Source: Pseudomonas sp. A34-9 (GTDB lineage: Bacteria; Pseudomonadota; Gammaproteobacteria; Pseudomonadales; Pseudomonadaceae). Taken from it: a stretch of 64,000 bases of DNA. Location of the stretch: positions 4,490,501-4,554,500 of the forward strand of contig NZ_CP119967.1 in NCBI RefSeq assembly GCF_029543085.1. The letters run 5' to 3'. Below the pieces are notes generated by a model. It searched no databases. It was not told the origin of the DNA and worked only from the letters and a program-made list of their open reading frames with translations. The translations under genes and the position numbers were made by a program. Of the stretch, positions 53,639 to 61,740 are shown in pieces. Positions within the stretch are counted from its first letter, which is position 1, and every line of letters begins with the position of its first letter.

Positions 53639-54025
53639 ATGTCGATCGGTGAAGCCGGCCCGACTGCGGGCACCGCCTCTTCCACGCGACGCCTGGGCGC
53701 CGCCGTTCTGGGTCTGCTGCACAGCCATGTCGAATTATTCGGCATCGAATTGCAGGAGCAGAAATCACGTACCGTCAGCCTCCTGCTGTTCGCCGGTCTG
53801 GCCTTGGTCTTTGCACTGTTGTTGCTGGTGGGTTTATCGACATTGGTGATGATTGTGTTCTGGGATACCTACCGGCTGGCTGCGATCATCGGCCTGTGCG
53901 TTTTCTATACCCTGGCCTCGATCTTCTGCGCGCTGCGTCTCAAGGCGGCGATCTTCGATGAATCCTCGCCTTTCCACGGCACGCTCGAAGAGCTGGCCAA
54001 CGACCGGGAGCGCCTGCTGCCATGA
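53639..54025 (+). CDS. YqjE-family (phage holin superfamily) membrane protein
   Basis: This 128-residue protein has two membrane helices (about 46-66 and 76-98) between an N-terminal amphipathic segment (LGLLHSHVELFGIELQEQK) and a charged tail, matching the YqjE/Hol_X family. It is a conserved envelope protein of unknown role, not a functional lysis holin. The ATG is three bases past the DUF883 stop; the end overlaps the next gene by 4 bases (ATGA). Confidence 0.88.
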   Translation: MSIGEAGPTAGTASSTRRLGAAVLGLLHSHVELFGIELQEQKSRTVSLLLFAGLALVFALLLLVGLSTLVMIVFWDTYRLAAIIGLCVFYTLASIFCALRLKAAIFDESSPFHGTLEELANDRERLLP

Positions 54026-54360
54026 GCCTGCCTGAACTGCCACACAACAGCTCGCGTCGGGAAATGCGCAAGGCGTTGATCCGCCTGCGCATGGAAATGC
54101 ATCGCCAGGAAATTCGTCATGAAGCCGGGCAAGTGCTGCAACCGCTGCATCGCGTGCGCGGCATGACGCAAAATCTGCAAGGTGGCTTCGGCATCAAACA
54201 CGCGCCATTGTGGGGCGTGGCTGCCGTTACGCTACTGGGCTTTATCACTGGCAAAGGCACGAAAAGCGGCGGCGTCGGTGGGTTAAGCCGTTTGGTCCGG
54301 CTCGGCACCAGCCTCGGGCCGCTGATCAAACTGGTCATGCAGAGTTCGGCCAAACGCTGA
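54022..54360 (+). CDS. YqjK-like protein, third gene of the DUF883 operon
   Basis: This 112-residue basic protein has an N-terminal Arg-rich helix (SSRREMRKALIRLRMEMHRQEIRHEAGQ), one short hydrophobic helix near residues 64-77 (PLWGVAAVTLLGFITGKG) and a Gly/Ser-rich basic tail. It matches YqjK-like proteins in position and design. It is translationally coupled to the YqjE gene through ATGA. Confidence 0.8.
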   Translation: MSLPELPHNSSRREMRKALIRLRMEMHRQEIRHEAGQVLQPLHRVRGMTQNLQGGFGIKHAPLWGVAAVTLLGFITGKGTKSGGVGGLSRLVRLGTSLGPLIKLVMQSSAKR

Positions 54361-54483
54361 CCGGGTACATCTGGCTACATTCTTGCAATACCGGCGGGAT
54401 GAACCTCTTTATCCGGAGGTTCAATCCCGTGCGCCTACCCGGTCGACGGGGTTCACCAGAACAAGAACGACTAAGGAGGCCCC

Positions 54484-55647
54484 GTGATCGACGGGCAACC
54501 GCTCGCCTGCTTTCAACCTTTCATCGATACAGCCACGGGACGCATTGCCGGCGTCGAAGCGCTGGGGCGCCTGCGTCAGCCCGACGGTCAACTGAACTCG
54601 GTCGGGCCATTGTTTGCCGACCCGCGCACACCCGCCATTGCCCTGCGCCGCCTCGACCGGCAAATTCGCGACAACGCCTTGAGCCGCTTGCATGAAGCGC
54701 CGGCAGACTGGTTTCTCAGCCTGAACATGTCACCGCGCTGGATCAGTCGCCTGCGCGCCGATCAGGCACTGCCGAGTCTCAAGCAATTGGCGCGCTACAA
54801 CATCGATCCGCAACGCATCGTCTTCGAGATCACCGAACTGGGCGGCAATGGTCAACGCCTGGCCGAAGTCGTCACGCGTTATCGCGAGGCGGGAGCGAGA
54901 ATCGCCATCGACGACTTTGGCGCCGGTTACTCGCAACTGGATCGGGTGCTGGCGCTGCAACCGGACATTCTCAAACTCGACATGCGTTTGTTTCAGGCCG
55001 CCGCCCTCGGCGGGCCGAGCAGTGATGTGGTCAAGGCTCTCGCACAGATGGCCGAAAAGACCGGCTGCTGGATCATCGCCGAAGGCGTCGAAACCGAAGC
55101 ACAGCTGAATTTCGCGCTGGAATGCGGATCGCGCTACGTGCAGGGTTTCTTGTTCGCGCGGGCACAGGAGGCGTTCTTTCCCACCGACGCGTTTGTGCAG
55201 CACTTCGCCGAACTGCGCCAGCGCTATGTTCGGCAGAAACTCGCGGAGCGCGGGCGGTTGATGCAAATGCGCCAGCAACTCGCTGAACTGATGTCGATCC
55301 TGCAAGCCTGGGCTCAGGCGCATGCACCATTGAGCGCGCTGCCACAACTGGACGCCTTCCCCTGGTTGCTGCGTTTTTATCAATGCGATCGCCACGGCAC
55401 CCAACTGACGCCCAACCTCGAATGGCGGCAGCATGGCTGGGTCGCCGACAATCGCTATCTGGGGCACAACTGGTCATGGCGCCCGTACTTCTATCATTTG
55501 CTCGCCGAAGGTTGGGAGGAGCGGCGTTTGACGCTCTCCACTACCTACCGCGATGCCACCAGCAATCAGTATTGCCTGACCGCCGGGCAGTTTTTCGACA
55601 ACGGTGAGCGTTTGCTGTTGATCGACATCGATGCGGCAGGGTTGTAG
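54484..55647 (+). CDS. EAL-domain cyclic di-GMP phosphodiesterase with C-terminal sensor domain
   Basis: This 387-residue protein has an N-terminal EAL domain (about 1-245). The catalytic residues are all present: Glu25 in VEALGR, Asn in LNMSP, Glu in FEITEL, DD in IDDFGAGYS, Lys in ILKLDM, Glu in AEGVETE and Gln in VQGFLFA. An intact phosphodiesterase is therefore expected. The C-terminal part (about 275-387, ending with RRLTLSTTYRDATSNQYCLTAGQFFDNGERLLLIDID) resembles the PAS/Cache-like domain of B. subtilis YkuI. No membrane helix is present, so it is cytoplasmic. The start is a GTG with a strong AAGGAGG site. Confidence 0.9.
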   Translation: MIDGQPLACFQPFIDTATGRIAGVEALGRLRQPDGQLNSVGPLFADPRTPAIALRRLDRQIRDNALSRLHEAPADWFLSLNMSPRWISRLRADQALPSLKQLARYNIDPQRIVFEITELGGNGQRLAEVVTRYREAGARIAIDDFGAGYSQLDRVLALQPDILKLDMRLFQAAALGGPSSDVVKALAQMAEKTGCWIIAEGVETEAQLNFALECGSRYVQGFLFARAQEAFFPTDAFVQHFAELRQRYVRQKLAERGRLMQMRQQLAELMSILQAWAQAHAPLSALPQLDAFPWLLRFYQCDRHGTQLTPNLEWRQHGWVADNRYLGHNWSWRPYFYHLLAEGWEERRLTLSTTYRDATSNQYCLTAGQFFDNGERLLLIDIDAAGL

Positions 55648-55722
55648 TTACGCTTGCAGGGGCGTGCGCGAACCGGGAAGCTAGGGGCCAACGCCCCAGT
55701 CACCTGACGGAGAGAATCAGCC

Positions 55723-57051
55723 TTGGATTGGCAAACCCTGCTCAACCGCGAACGCCTCGGCAAGCCGCTGCACAGCCCGCAAGAACTTGGCCGCAGCCCT
55801 TTCCACAAAGACCATGACCGCATCATTTTCTCCGGCGCCTTCCGCCGCCTCGGACGCAAGACCCAAGTGCACCCGGTCACCAGCAACGACCACATTCACA
55901 CGCGCCTGACCCATTCGCTGGAAGTCAGTTGCGTCGGCCGTTCACTGGGCATGCGGGTGGGCGAAACCCTGCGCAGTGCCTTGCCCGAATGGTGCGACCC
56001 GGCCGACCTCGGCATGGTCGTGCAGTCGGCGTGTCTGGCCCACGACATCGGTAATCCGCCGTTCGGCCATTCCGGTGAAGATGCCATTCGCCACTGGTTC
56101 CAGCAGGCAGCCGGACGTGGCTGGCTCGACGGCATGAGTGAAGCCGAACGCGGCGACTTCCTCAACTTCGAAGGTAACGCCCAGGGCTTTCGCGTACTGA
56201 CTCAGCTGGAGTACCACCAGTTCGACGGCGGTACACGGCTGACCTACGCCACCCTCGGCACCTACCTGAAGTACCCGTGGACCGCACGCCACGCCGACTC
56301 CCTGGGTTACAAGAAACACAAATTCGGCTGCTATCAGAGCGAACTGCCGCTGCTCGAGCAGATCGCCCACAAACTGGGCCTGCCGCAAATCGAAGACCAG
56401 CGTTGGGCGCGTCACCCGTTGGTGTATCTGATGGAGGCCGCCGACGACATCTGCTACGCGCTGATCGATCTCGAAGACGGACTCGAGATGGAGCTGCTGG
56501 AATACGCCGAAGTCGAATCCCTGCTGCTCGGGCTGGTGGGTGATGATCTGCCGGAAACCTATCGTCAACTCGGCCCGCAGGATTCGCGACGACGCAAACT
56601 GGCGATCCTGCGCGGCAAGGCCATCGAGCATTTGACCAACGCCGCGGCGCGGGCCTTTGTCGAGCAACAGGACGCACTCCTCGCCGGCACGCTGCACGGC
56701 GATCTGGTGGAGCACATGCACGGCCCGGCCAAGCGCTGCGTCCTGAACGCCAAGGACATCGCCCGCAAAAAAATATTCCAGGACAAGCGCAAAACCCTGC
56801 ATGAAATCGGCGCCTATACAACGCTGGAGATCTTGCTCAATTCGTTCTGTGGTGCCGCGCTGGAACAACACAACGGTCGTACGCCGTCGTTCAAAAGCCG
56901 GCGCATTCTCGATCTGCTGGGCAGTAACGCACCGTATCCTCAGGGTTCGTTACACACGTCGTTTCTGCGCATGATCGATTTCATTGCCGGCATGACCGAC
57001 AGCTACGCCAGCGACATGGCGCTGGAAATGACCGGCCGCTCCAGCCACTGA
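55723..57051 (+). CDS. dGTP triphosphohydrolase-like HD protein
   Basis: This 442-residue protein of the dGTPase family has the N-terminal [23 protein letters not shown] block, metal-binding H..HD..D residues in [16 protein letters not shown] and [16 protein letters not shown], and a C-terminal helical part. The family hydrolyses dGTP (or other dNTPs) to the nucleoside and triphosphate. The start is a TTG at 55723, preceded by GGAGAG at a suitable distance and giving the conserved [13 protein letters not shown]. It is followed by a hairpin at 57059-57094. Confidence 0.9.
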   Translation: MDWQTLLNRERLGKPLHSPQELGRSPFHKDHDRIIFSGAFRRLGRKTQVHPVTSNDHIHTRLTHSLEVSCVGRSLGMRVGETLRSALPEWCDPADLGMVVQSACLAHDIGNPPFGHSGEDAIRHWFQQAAGRGWLDGMSEAERGDFLNFEGNAQGFRVLTQLEYHQFDGGTRLTYATLGTYLKYPWTARHADSLGYKKHKFGCYQSELPLLEQIAHKLGLPQIEDQRWARHPLVYLMEAADDICYALIDLEDGLEMELLEYAEVESLLLGLVGDDLPETYRQLGPQDSRRRKLAILRGKAIEHLTNAAARAFVEQQDALLAGTLHGDLVEHMHGPAKRCVLNAKDIARKKIFQDKRKTLHEIGAYTTLEILLNSFCGAALEQHNGRTPSFKSRRILDLLGSNAPYPQGSLHTSFLRMIDFIAGMTDSYASDMALEMTGRSSH

Positions 57052-57413
57052 CCCCACCGCATGCGGGCGCCCATGGTTTTGGCTACCCGCATGCAGCCCC
57101 CCACTGTCAACCGGCGAATTTTTGATGAGTGACTGACAGGGTTGATAGTCCACAATGACCAAGCGGCGATTCAGCAAGTTTAAACATCTATAAAAAGCCA
57201 TTTACAGCCAGTACTTGCAAATCAATCAAGTCAAACTATAAGCCTCTTCAAATTCTGCTCCTACTTACGTCAAACCTAGTTTGAACGTAGGCCATTTCCT
57301 TGTTAGTTGTAGGATTAATCCGATAACGTGACTGGAGCCATGTCACTTCATGCGAGTGCTCATTCAACTGAGCTAAGGTGCGCGCTTTATTCGTGCTTGC
57401 ATGGGATTTGATT
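57052..57413. other. 362-base region upstream of the BvgA/RocA-like regulator
   Basis: No gene is seen. Next to the dGTPase gene, a hairpin with GCATGCGGG (57059-57067) and CCCGCATGC (57086-57094) has perfect 9-bp arms but no T-run. Closer to the regulator the DNA is AT-rich and holds an imperfect inverted repeat, TACGTCAAAC (57266-57275) with GTTTGAACGTA (57279-57289), which could be a binding site for the NarL-type regulator encoded next. Confidence 0.5.
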
Positions 57414-58040
57414 ATGAACTCCGTTTTTATTGTCGACGATCACCCGGTCATCCGTCTCGCCGTTCGAATGCTGCTGGAGCATGAAGGTTACAAGGTCGTC
57501 GGTGAAACCGATAACGGAGTCGATGCCATGCAAATGGTGCGCGAGTGCATGCCCGATCTGGTCATTCTCGATGTGAGCATTCCCAAGCTGGATGGCTTGG
57601 AAGTGTTGGCCCGCTTCAATGCCATGGGCTCCCCGTTGAAAATCCTGATTCTGACGGCGCAGTGTCCGACACTGTTCGGCATTCGCTGCATGCAATCCGG
57701 CGCATCGGGTTATGTCTGCAAACAGGAGGACCTGAGCGAACTGGTCAGTGCAATCAAGGCGGTACTTTCCGGTTACAACTATTTCCCCAGCCAGGCATTG
57801 AATCCGGTTCGTAGTGACGATATCCGCTTTGCCGAACTGGAACTGTTCAAATCCGTCAATGATCGCGAGTTGATGGTTTTGCAATTATTCGCCCAAGGCC
57901 GCACTAACAAGGAAATCGCCAAGGGCATGTTTCTAAGTAATAAAACCGTCAGCACTTACAAAAAACGCCTGATGCAGAAACTCAAGGCCAAATCCCTTGT
58001 AGAACTTATCGAGATGGCCAAACGAAACGCACTCGTGTGA
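57414..58040 (+). CDS. BvgA/RocA-like response regulator
   Basis: This 208-residue NarL-family regulator has a receiver with acidic pair DD at 8-9 and phospho-acceptor Asp53 in VILDVSIPKLDG. The C-terminal LuxR helix-turn-helix shows LNDRELMVLQLFAQGRTNKEIAKGMFLSNKTVSTYKKRL (abridged by one residue). The ATG at 57414 gives the canonical MNSVFIVDDHPVIR start. Its stop overlaps the GTG of the BvgS-like kinase, its evident partner. In P. aeruginosa the related RocA1/RocS1 pair controls fimbriae and biofilm traits; the targets here are not known. Confidence 0.87.
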   Translation: MNSVFIVDDHPVIRLAVRMLLEHEGYKVVGETDNGVDAMQMVRECMPDLVILDVSIPKLDGLEVLARFNAMGSPLKILILTAQCPTLFGIRCMQSGASGYVCKQEDLSELVSAIKAVLSGYNYFPSQALNPVRSDDIRFAELELFKSVNDRELMVLQLFAQGRTNKEIAKGMFLSNKTVSTYKKRLMQKLKAKSLVELIEMAKRNALV

Positions 58041-61000
58041 GAGCCCGCATGCCCAGCCGTTTGAAGGACTACTTAATTGCGTTGAGTGCAGGGCTTTACC
58101 TGAGCGCCAACGTGTTCGCCATGCCCGGCAGTTCACCGGACTATGCCTTGCTCAGCAGGTCGGCAAACGAGCCGGTATCGATCACGTTCGATAAGTCCCA
58201 GCGGCAATGGATGCTTGCACGTAGCGAACTGGTGCTGGGCACTTCGGCGCCTGACTACCCGCCGTTTGACATGACGGTCAGCGGCAAGGATTACGAAGGG
58301 CTGACAGCCGACTATGCCGGACTCCTTGGCCAGGCCACCGGTCTGCCTGTCCGGGTGCAGCGCTTTGCCTCCCGGGATGCGGCGATTCGGGCACTGGTCG
58401 ATGGCCAGGTCGATCTGCTGGGTACCGCGAACGGGTACGAAGCGAGCAATGCCAATCTGGCGCTGTCGACACCCTATGCCGTTGACCTGCCGGTGCTGGT
58501 CACCCGCGAAGACGAAACCCGCTCACTCACCGAAGGCCTGGCCGGGCTGCGACTGAGCATGGTCTATCACTATTTGCCGTTACCCGAAGTCAAGGCGCTG
58601 TACCCCAAGGCGCTCATTACCTGCTACCCCTCCTACCAGAACGCGATCAACGCCGTCGCGTTTGACCAGGCCGATGTGTTTCTCGGCGATACCCTGTCGA
58701 CTCATTACATGATCAACAAGGGTTACCTGAACAATGTGCACATGGCCAATTTCGGCAAGCAGGAAGCCCAGGGTTTCAGCTTCGCCGTGCGCCGCAACAA
58801 CCCACAATTGCTCGACATCATCGACACCGTGCTCAAGGCAGTACCGGCCAGCGAACGCGACAATATTGCCAAGCGCTGGAGCGCCGGCAGCGATCTGTTG
58901 CTCACTGACCGAAAAATGCAACTGACCCAGCGCGAAGAAGTGTGGCTCAAACAGCATCCGGTGGTCAGCGTGGTCGTGAATGAAGCGTTCGCGCCCCTGA
59001 CATTCTTTGACAACGACGGCAATTTTCGCGGCATCAGTGCCGACCTGCTCGAACTGATTCGCCTGCGCACCGGCCTGCGTTTCGAGATCCGGCGCAGCCG
59101 CAACGACGCGGAAATGATCCAGCAGATAGACCACCATCAAGCCGATCTGATCGCCGCATTGTTGCCGACAGCGGAGCGCGAAAAAACTCTCAACTTCAGT
59201 CGTCCCTATCTGGAAAATTCCTACGTTCTGCTGACCCGCAAGAGTGCCGACGGCCCGACCAACCTGGGCCAGCTCAAAGGCAAACAACTGGCGATTGCCC
59301 AAGGCAATCCGATGGTCGAATACCTGCGCCGAGAGTATCCGCGCATCCAGTTGATCGAAACCGCGGATACCTTCAGCGCGGTGTCGCTGCTCGCTGAAGG
59401 GCATGTCGACGGCGCGGTGAACTCACTGGTGATTGCCAACTACTTCATTTCTTCGCGGATCTTTAATCAGGCATTACAAATCACCACCACCATCGGCACC
59501 GGCCAGGCTGCGTTTTCGCTGGCAACCGCCCGGGACAACACGGAACTGACGTCGATCATCAACAAAGCGTTGTTGAGCATCGCCCCCGATGAGCTGGGCG
59601 TGATCAATGGCCGCTGGCGCGGTTACTCCACGGCATCGCAGAACATCTGGCATAACTACCAGCGCCTGTTCTACCAAGTGATCGTCGGCGCGTGCCTGCT
59701 ACTGCTGCTGCTTCTGGCCTGGAACGCCTATATGCGTCACCAGATCAAACAACGCCAGGCCGCCGAGCGCGCGCTGAACGACCAGTTCGAATTCATGCGT
59801 TCACTGGTCGACGGCACACCGCATCCGATTTATGTTCGCGACCGCCAGGGCCTGCTGCAAAGCTGCAATGAAAGCTACCTCGAAGCGTTCAATGCCAAAC
59901 GCGAAGACGTCATCGGCAAAAGCGTCATTGAGGGCACCTTGAGCAACGCCTTCGAGGCTCAGGCTTTTCAGGCCGATTACCAGCGCGTCGTCGCCGAAGG
60001 CACACCGATGGTCGTCGACCGGCCTTTGCACATCGGTAACCGACGCCTGACGATCTATCACTGGATACTGCCGTACCGTGACTCCTGCGGCGACGTCAAA
60101 GGCATCATCGGCGGTTGGATCGACATCAGCGAACGCCGTCAGTTGTTCGAAGAATTGCGTACGGCCAAAGAGCAGGCAGATGAGGCCAACCGGGCAAAAA
60201 GCACGTTTCTGGCGACCATGAGTCACGAAATCCGCACGCCAATGAATGCCGTGATCGGCATGCTTGAACTGACGCTCAAACGCATGGATCCACAGCATCC
60301 GGATCGCTCATCAATCGACACGGCTTATCATTCGGCCAACGATCTACTGGGTCTGATCGGCGACATTCTCGACATTGCACGGATCGAATCCGGGCGTCTC
60401 AGTCTTTCCCCGGAACGGGTCAATCTGGTCGATACCGTGGCGTCTGTGGCAAGAATCTTCGATGGTCTCGCCCGGCAGAAAAACCTCACCCTGCAAGTCA
60501 TCTTCAATCCACCGGACCTGGCAGTCGATGTGCATCTGGACCCCCTGCGTTTCAAACAGGTGCTGTCGAATCTGGTGAGCAATGCCATCAAATTCACCCG
60601 GCAGGGGCATGTGCGGATTACCCTCGACCTCATGAACACCGAGGTGCCCGCCCGTGCCTTGATGCAACTGACCGTACAGGACACTGGCGTCGGTATCAGT
60701 GCCGAGGACCAGCAGCGCTTGTTCGAACCGTTTGCCCAGGCGGAAAACAGCAGTCAACAAGGCAGAAGGGGTGCAGGCCTGGGACTGGTGATCAGTCGCA
60801 ACCTCTGCGAAATGATGGGCGGGCAACTGCAATTGAACAGTCAGCCGGGCATCGGCACCCAGGTATGCATCTCCCTCGCGCTGGAAACCCTGCCGATCCA
60901 ACTGAGCACGGTGAAAAATGAACCGGCGATCAAGACATCGCAAACGCCCCTGCGTGTGCTCGTGGTAGATGACCATCCGGCGAATCGATTGTTGATGTGT

Positions 61001-61693
61001 CAGCAACTGGAGTTTCTCGGCCATCACTTCAGCATTGCCGAGAATGGCTGCAGCGGCCTGGCACTGTGGCGGGCTGGCCATTTCGACCTGGTGATCGTCG
61101 ACTGCAACATGCCGTTGATGAATGGCTACGAATTGACCCGCGCCATTCGCCAGCATGAACGCCAGGCCAGCTGCCCACCCTGCACCGTGCTGGGCTTCAC
61201 GGCCAACGCACAGCCGGAGGAAATCCAGCGTTGCAAACAGGCCGGCATGAACGATTGCCTGTTCAAGCCCTTGAGCCTGAGCCTGCTCAGCCAGTGGGTC
61301 GATGGCATCACGCCGACGTTTGCACCACCGGCCTTCAACCTGCAAAACATGAACATGCTGACCGGTGGCAACCCTGCCCAAGCTCGCCGTCTGCTGGCCG
61401 AGTTGCTCAAAAGCAGCCGTCTCGATCGGCAGGAGCTGCTCGCGCTGTCGCCTGAACATGATCGCCGGGCGCTGGCGGTGGTCGCTCACAAGATCAAGGG
61501 CGCCGCGCGTATCGCTCAGGCATCACGCGTGATCGAGTGCTGCGACGCCCTTGAGCAAGCCTGCGCCGAGGCCTTGTCGACAGACGAGATCGTTCGCCGT
61601 TGCGAAGCGAGCAACCGGGCGATGCTCGATCTCGAGCAAGCCTTGCAGCAACAATTGGCGGCGTCGGATCAAAGCACAATGAGCCTGCCTTAA
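58037..61693 (+). CDS. BvgS/RocS-like hybrid sensor kinase
   Basis: This 1218-residue protein has a signal peptide (about 1-28) and two periplasmic family 3 solute-binding (Venus flytrap) domains (about 50-280, then 300-520). One membrane helix follows (about 548-568), then a PAS domain (about 590-700), HisKA with His730 (SHEIRTPMNAVIGM), an ATPase domain (DTGVGIS, GAGLGLVISR), a receiver with Asp1022 (VDCNMPLMNG) and an Hpt domain with His1151 (VAHKIKGAAR). This is the complete four-step phosphorelay of the BvgS/EvgS class, passing phosphate to the preceding regulator. The GTG at 58037 overlaps the regulator stop; an ATG at 58049 is an alternative start. Confidence 0.92.
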   Translation: MRARMPSRLKDYLIALSAGLYLSANVFAMPGSSPDYALLSRSANEPVSITFDKSQRQWMLARSELVLGTSAPDYPPFDMTVSGKDYEGLTADYAGLLGQATGLPVRVQRFASRDAAIRALVDGQVDLLGTANGYEASNANLALSTPYAVDLPVLVTREDETRSLTEGLAGLRLSMVYHYLPLPEVKALYPKALITCYPSYQNAINAVAFDQADVFLGDTLSTHYMINKGYLNNVHMANFGKQEAQGFSFAVRRNNPQLLDIIDTVLKAVPASERDNIAKRWSAGSDLLLTDRKMQLTQREEVWLKQHPVVSVVVNEAFAPLTFFDNDGNFRGISADLLELIRLRTGLRFEIRRSRNDAEMIQQIDHHQADLIAALLPTAEREKTLNFSRPYLENSYVLLTRKSADGPTNLGQLKGKQLAIAQGNPMVEYLRREYPRIQLIETADTFSAVSLLAEGHVDGAVNSLVIANYFISSRIFNQALQITTTIGTGQAAFSLATARDNTELTSIINKALLSIAPDELGVINGRWRGYSTASQNIWHNYQRLFYQVIVGACLLLLLLLAWNAYMRHQIKQRQAAERALNDQFEFMRSLVDGTPHPIYVRDRQGLLQSCNESYLEAFNAKREDVIGKSVIEGTLSNAFEAQAFQADYQRVVAEGTPMVVDRPLHIGNRRLTIYHWILPYRDSCGDVKGIIGGWIDISERRQLFEELRTAKEQADEANRAKSTFLATMSHEIRTPMNAVIGMLELTLKRMDPQHPDRSSIDTAYHSANDLLGLIGDILDIARIESGRLSLSPERVNLVDTVASVARIFDGLARQKNLTLQVIFNPPDLAVDVHLDPLRFKQVLSNLVSNAIKFTRQGHVRITLDLMNTEVPARALMQLTVQDTGVGISAEDQQRLFEPFAQAENSSQQGRRGAGLGLVISRNLCEMMGGQLQLNSQPGIGTQVCISLALETLPIQLSTVKNEPAIKTSQTPLRVLVVDDHPANRLLMCQQLEFLGHHFSIAENGCSGLALWRAGHFDLVIVDCNMPLMNGYELTRAIRQHERQASCPPCTVLGFTANAQPEEIQRCKQAGMNDCLFKPLSLSLLSQWVDGITPTFAPPAFNLQNMNMLTGGNPAQARRLLAELLKSSRLDRQELLALSPEHDRRALAVVAHKIKGAARIAQASRVIECCDALEQACAEALSTDEIVRRCEASNRAMLDLEQALQQQLAASDQSTMSLP

Positions 61694-61740
61694 CTATGCT
61701 TGGCGCTGAGCAGTGAGTTAACCATCATGGAGAGCCAGAA

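Noticed and set aside
57059..57094. Hairpin after the dGTPase-like gene as a Rho-independent terminator
   Set aside because: The 9-bp arms are perfect, but the loop is 18 bases and there is no T-run on either strand, so I list it only inside the intergenic description.
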